DNA from: Methyloceanibacter sp.
GTDB taxonomy: Bacteria > Pseudomonadota > Alphaproteobacteria > Rhizobiales > Methyloligellaceae
DNA length: 34,858 nt
NCBI GenBank assembly: GCA_029287395.1
Contig: JARFRF010000017.1
Span: 1-34,858, forward strand
Direction of reading: 5' to 3'
The notes under the pieces are model-generated. The model did not search any database and had not been told where the DNA came from. It was given only the letters and a program-made list of their open reading frames with translations. This document shows positions 32,668-34,858 of this stretch, piece by piece (the first letter of the stretch is position 1; every line of letters starts with the position of its first letter). The position numbers were made by a program, and so were the translations under genes.

Positions 32668-34443
32668 ATGCTTACTCTTGATCAGTCGATCGCGTTCGGC
32701 ACCCTGCTTTTCGCCTTTGCGCTCTTTCTGTGGGGGCGCTTTCGCTATGACGTTGTGGCGATGATGGCGTTGCTTGCCGTGACGCTAACGGGGCTGATCC
32801 CATTCGATCAGGCGTTTTCGGGCTTCGCCCACCCCGCCGTCATCACCGTGGCCGCGGTTCTGGTCTTGAGCCGTGCGCTGCAGAACGCCGGCATCGTCGA
32901 CGTGATCGTTCGTCTTCTTTCACCCTTACGGGGCTCCGAGACACAGCAGATCAGCTCCCAAGCAGGACTGGTCGCGATTCTGTCGAGCTTCATGAACAAT
33001 GTCGGCGCGCTTGCTCTCATGCTGCCGGTCGCGTTGCGCAACGCCTATCGCGATGGTTATGCGCCGGCGAAGTCTCTGATGCCGCTCGCCTTCGCGTCCT
33101 TACTCGGCGGCATGGTGACGCTTATCGGCACGCCGCCCAATCTGATTGTCGCGGGTTTTCGTGAGACCGAGACTGGGACGCCCTTTGGGATGTTCGACTT
33201 CGCACCCGTTGGCTTGGCCGTAGCCGTGGCTGGTCTTGCGTTCATAATATTCGTAGGGCCGCGCCTTTTGTCGTCTGACAGGCGCGGAGCCACCGACGAT
33301 GCGCTCGACGTTGGCGACTATCTGGCCGAAGCGCGCGTTCAGAAGAGCGGCAAGGCTTGGGGGAAGACGGTTCAGGAAGTTGAGGCCCTCGTCGACGGGG
33401 AGGCACGTATCGTTGGCTTGGTACAAGGCACGAAACGGCAGGTTGCACCGGCCGCTTCCAAAAAACTTCATGCGCGTCACGTCCTGATTCTGGAAGGTGA
33501 GCCGGATGCAATCAAGGAACTCGTGGACGCTGGCGGTCTGAAGTTGCTCAACAGCGAGGGCTTGAGTGCGGAGAGGCTAGAGTCCGATCAGGTCGAGCTA
33601 GCCGAGGCAGTCATCAAACCGGGATCGCGCCTGGAAGGAAAAACGCCAACCGCACTAACCTTGCGCCGCGACTACGGCATCAACTTGCTCGGGATCGCTC
33701 GTCATGGCCGGCGCGTCCACACGCGGCTCGGCAAGATCCGGCTACAGATTGGTGACGTCCTGCTTTTGCAAGGCCCATCCGACACCATGGCGAGCACGCT
33801 CGCGGAGCTCGGCTGCTTGCCGCTGGCCGAACGAAGCCTGACGATTGGGCGTCCGCGCCGTCTGCTCTGGGCCGCAGTCATATTCGCGCTTGCGATTGCG
33901 GCCACCGTGTCCAACCTTCTCCCCGCCCAGGTTGCTTTCGCCGCAGGAGCCGTGGGCGTTGTGATCGCTGGCATCGTTCGTCCCACCGAGATCTATGAGA
34001 GCATCGATTGGCCTGTGATCGTTTTGCTCGGCGCCATGATCCCTGTTGGTCAGGCGCTGGAGGTGACAGGCAGCGCGGCCTTAGTCGCCGACGGCATGGT
34101 GGCGCTTGGGAGCAACTTTGCGCCTGTATTTATGATCGCGTTGCTACTTGTCGGCACCATGTTCATCTCCGATGCGATCAACAACAACGCGACGGCCGTT
34201 CTCATGGCCCCCATCGGCTTTGAACTGGCCACGCGTCTCGAAGCGAGCCCGGATCCCTTTCTGATGGCGGTCGCGGTGGGCGCGTCCTGCTCGTTCCTCA
34301 CGCCAATTGGGCACCAGTCCAACACGCTGGTTATGGCCCCGGGAGGCTATCTGTTCGGAGACTATTGGCGCCTGGGACTGCCGCTTCAGGTCGTCATCGC
34401 GGTCGTCGCGGTCCCGATGATCATGCTCGTCTGGCCACTCTAG
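32668..34443 (+). CDS. SLC13/DASS-type permease with two RCK_C domains
   Basis: The 591-aa inner-membrane transporter has about five N-terminal segments, with the motif SSFMNNVGALALMLPVA and IGTPPNLIVAG (family signatures near 105-160), a cytosolic loop with two TrkA-C/RCK_C-like domains (roughly 215-380, e.g. GIARHGRRVHTRLGKIRLQIGDVLLLQG), then a second membrane half with MFISDAINNNATAVLMAP and TPIGHQSNTLVMAPGGY. These belong to the Na+/sulfate-dicarboxylate or citrate-type symporters. Substrate is unknown; anions such as sulfate or dicarboxylates are typical. I chose the ATG at 32668, with GGGGA before it, over an ATG at 32599. Confidence 0.9.
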   Translation: MLTLDQSIAFGTLLFAFALFLWGRFRYDVVAMMALLAVTLTGLIPFDQAFSGFAHPAVITVAAVLVLSRALQNAGIVDVIVRLLSPLRGSETQQISSQAGLVAILSSFMNNVGALALMLPVALRNAYRDGYAPAKSLMPLAFASLLGGMVTLIGTPPNLIVAGFRETETGTPFGMFDFAPVGLAVAVAGLAFIIFVGPRLLSSDRRGATDDALDVGDYLAEARVQKSGKAWGKTVQEVEALVDGEARIVGLVQGTKRQVAPAASKKLHARHVLILEGEPDAIKELVDAGGLKLLNSEGLSAERLESDQVELAEAVIKPGSRLEGKTPTALTLRRDYGINLLGIARHGRRVHTRLGKIRLQIGDVLLLQGPSDTMASTLAELGCLPLAERSLTIGRPRRLLWAAVIFALAIAATVSNLLPAQVAFAAGAVGVVIAGIVRPTEIYESIDWPVIVLLGAMIPVGQALEVTGSAALVADGMVALGSNFAPVFMIALLLVGTMFISDAINNNATAVLMAPIGFELATRLEASPDPFLMAVAVGASCSFLTPIGHQSNTLVMAPGGYLFGDYWRLGLPLQVVIAVVAVPMIMLVWPL

Positions 34444-34482
34444 GGCAGGGGACTTAGGCGTCAATTTCCTCAGCCAGATCAA

Positions 34483-34559
34483 TGGTCGGAGTGGCAGGAT
34501 TTGAACCTGCGACCCCCTCGTCCCGAACGAGGTGCGCTACCAGGCTGCGCCACACTCCG
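34483..34559 (-). tRNA. tRNA-Pro (anticodon CGG)
   Basis: On the minus strand the gene begins CGGAGTGTGGCGCAGCCTGG and folds into the cloverleaf. Acceptor CGGAGTG pairs with CACTCCG, the anticodon stem is CCTCG/CGAGG with loop TTCGGGA (anticodon CGG, reading CCG), and the T arm holds GGTTCAAATCC. The discriminator is A and CCA is encoded in the genome (34483-34485). Confidence 0.95.
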
Positions 34560-34782
34560 CCTCGACCAATATGGCTTGAAGAGGGACCGTATATAGACGG
34601 CGCGGGGTGCGCCCGCAACAAGGAGTAGGGCGCTCCGAAGCAAAGTTTTTCTGGCGGGAACCGGCCGATCCATTGCCGAACGGGCCCGATGCTGTTAGGA
34701 CGGCGGGCCGGTCCGCCCGAACGGGCGGCAGGTTGAGTCGGAAGGCTCGCCTGCGTAAGGATCGGCTTCCAACACAGCGTGA

Positions 34783-34856
34783 TGGGGCGTGGCCAAGCGG
34801 TAAGGCAACGGGTTTTGGTCTCGTGATCCCAGGTTCGAATCCTGGCGCCCCAGCCA
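34783..34856 (+). tRNA. tRNA-Gln (anticodon TTG)
   Basis: The gene starts TGGGGCGTGGCCAAGCGG. The acceptor TGGGGCG pairs with CGCCCCA, the anticodon stem ACGGG/CTCGT encloses loop TTTTGGT (anticodon TTG, reading CAA), and the T arm reads CCAGGTTCGAATCCTGG. Discriminator G and encoded CCA (34854-34856) follow. Two bases remain before the window ends, and the contig may break here. Confidence 0.95.
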
Positions 34857-34858
34857 CG

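Noticed and set aside
34479-34673. Minus-strand frame of 64 codons ending RFKSCHSDH
   Set aside because: It runs through the tRNA-Pro gene on the coding strand of that tRNA; a known type of false call.
34537-34857. Minus-strand frame of 106 codons starting MAGAPGFEPGITRPK
   Set aside because: It is the translated complement of the tRNA-Gln gene, a well-known false protein in databases.

Overview
The window looks like one contig from an alphaproteobacterium, probably of the order Hyphomicrobiales (Rhizobiales) or a close relative. This is inferred from gene content and order (dxs near tlyA and an RumA-type methyltransferase; fabI-aroC; an RT0821-type surface antigen divergent from pdxH), from the GC-rich coding and from frequent GTG/TTG starts. 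No 16S rRNA is present, so the genus cannot be named. The first 13 bases match the end of the Tn5/Nextera mosaic end, so position 1 is a contig end with leftover adapter.

Bases 1-11,000 are mostly core metabolism. They hold dxs (isoprenoid precursor), tlyA and a TrmA/RumA-type RNA methyltransferase, a fabI-aroC-cobB operon on the minus strand, an RT0821-type exported protein, pdxH, a DUF1499 membrane protein and an MBL-fold hydrolase. Bases 11,000-16,750 are a run of small envelope and redox genes: a DUF3302/HlyD pair like E. coli yiaW-yiaV, a MarC-like protein whose first membrane segment appears shifted out of frame, a ChaC plus DsbA/HCCA-isomerase pair with a glutathione theme, two tandem DUF1622 proteins, a DUF2391 protein and a two-helix K+ channel.

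Bases 16,800-29,540 are the most unusual part. A divergent AraC regulator faces a one-direction cluster in which most products carry export signals: an aconitase X (AcnX) large subunit with a twin-arginine signal peptide, its small swivel subunit without a signal, an OprB-like porin, a patatin-like lipoprotein, a decayed second porin (3' end only), two tandem DUF3604 (PHP-like metal hydrolase) proteins, an unrecognised exported 203-aa protein, a membrane-anchored parvulin and a HupE/UreJ-type metal transporter. My reading is a periplasmic catabolic or modification system: substrate enters by the porin, is processed by a folded, Tat-exported Fe-S dehydratase and by secreted PHP enzymes, with PpiC for folding and HupE for metal. 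No substrate can be assigned from sequence.

Bases 29,540-34,858 hold a DUF3300-DUF2950 envelope pair, a near-perfect 36-bp palindrome, an SLC13-type transporter with two RCK_C domains, and two tRNA genes, Pro(CGG) on the minus strand and Gln(TTG) on the plus strand. No CRISPR array, insertion sequence, prophage or replication origin was seen.
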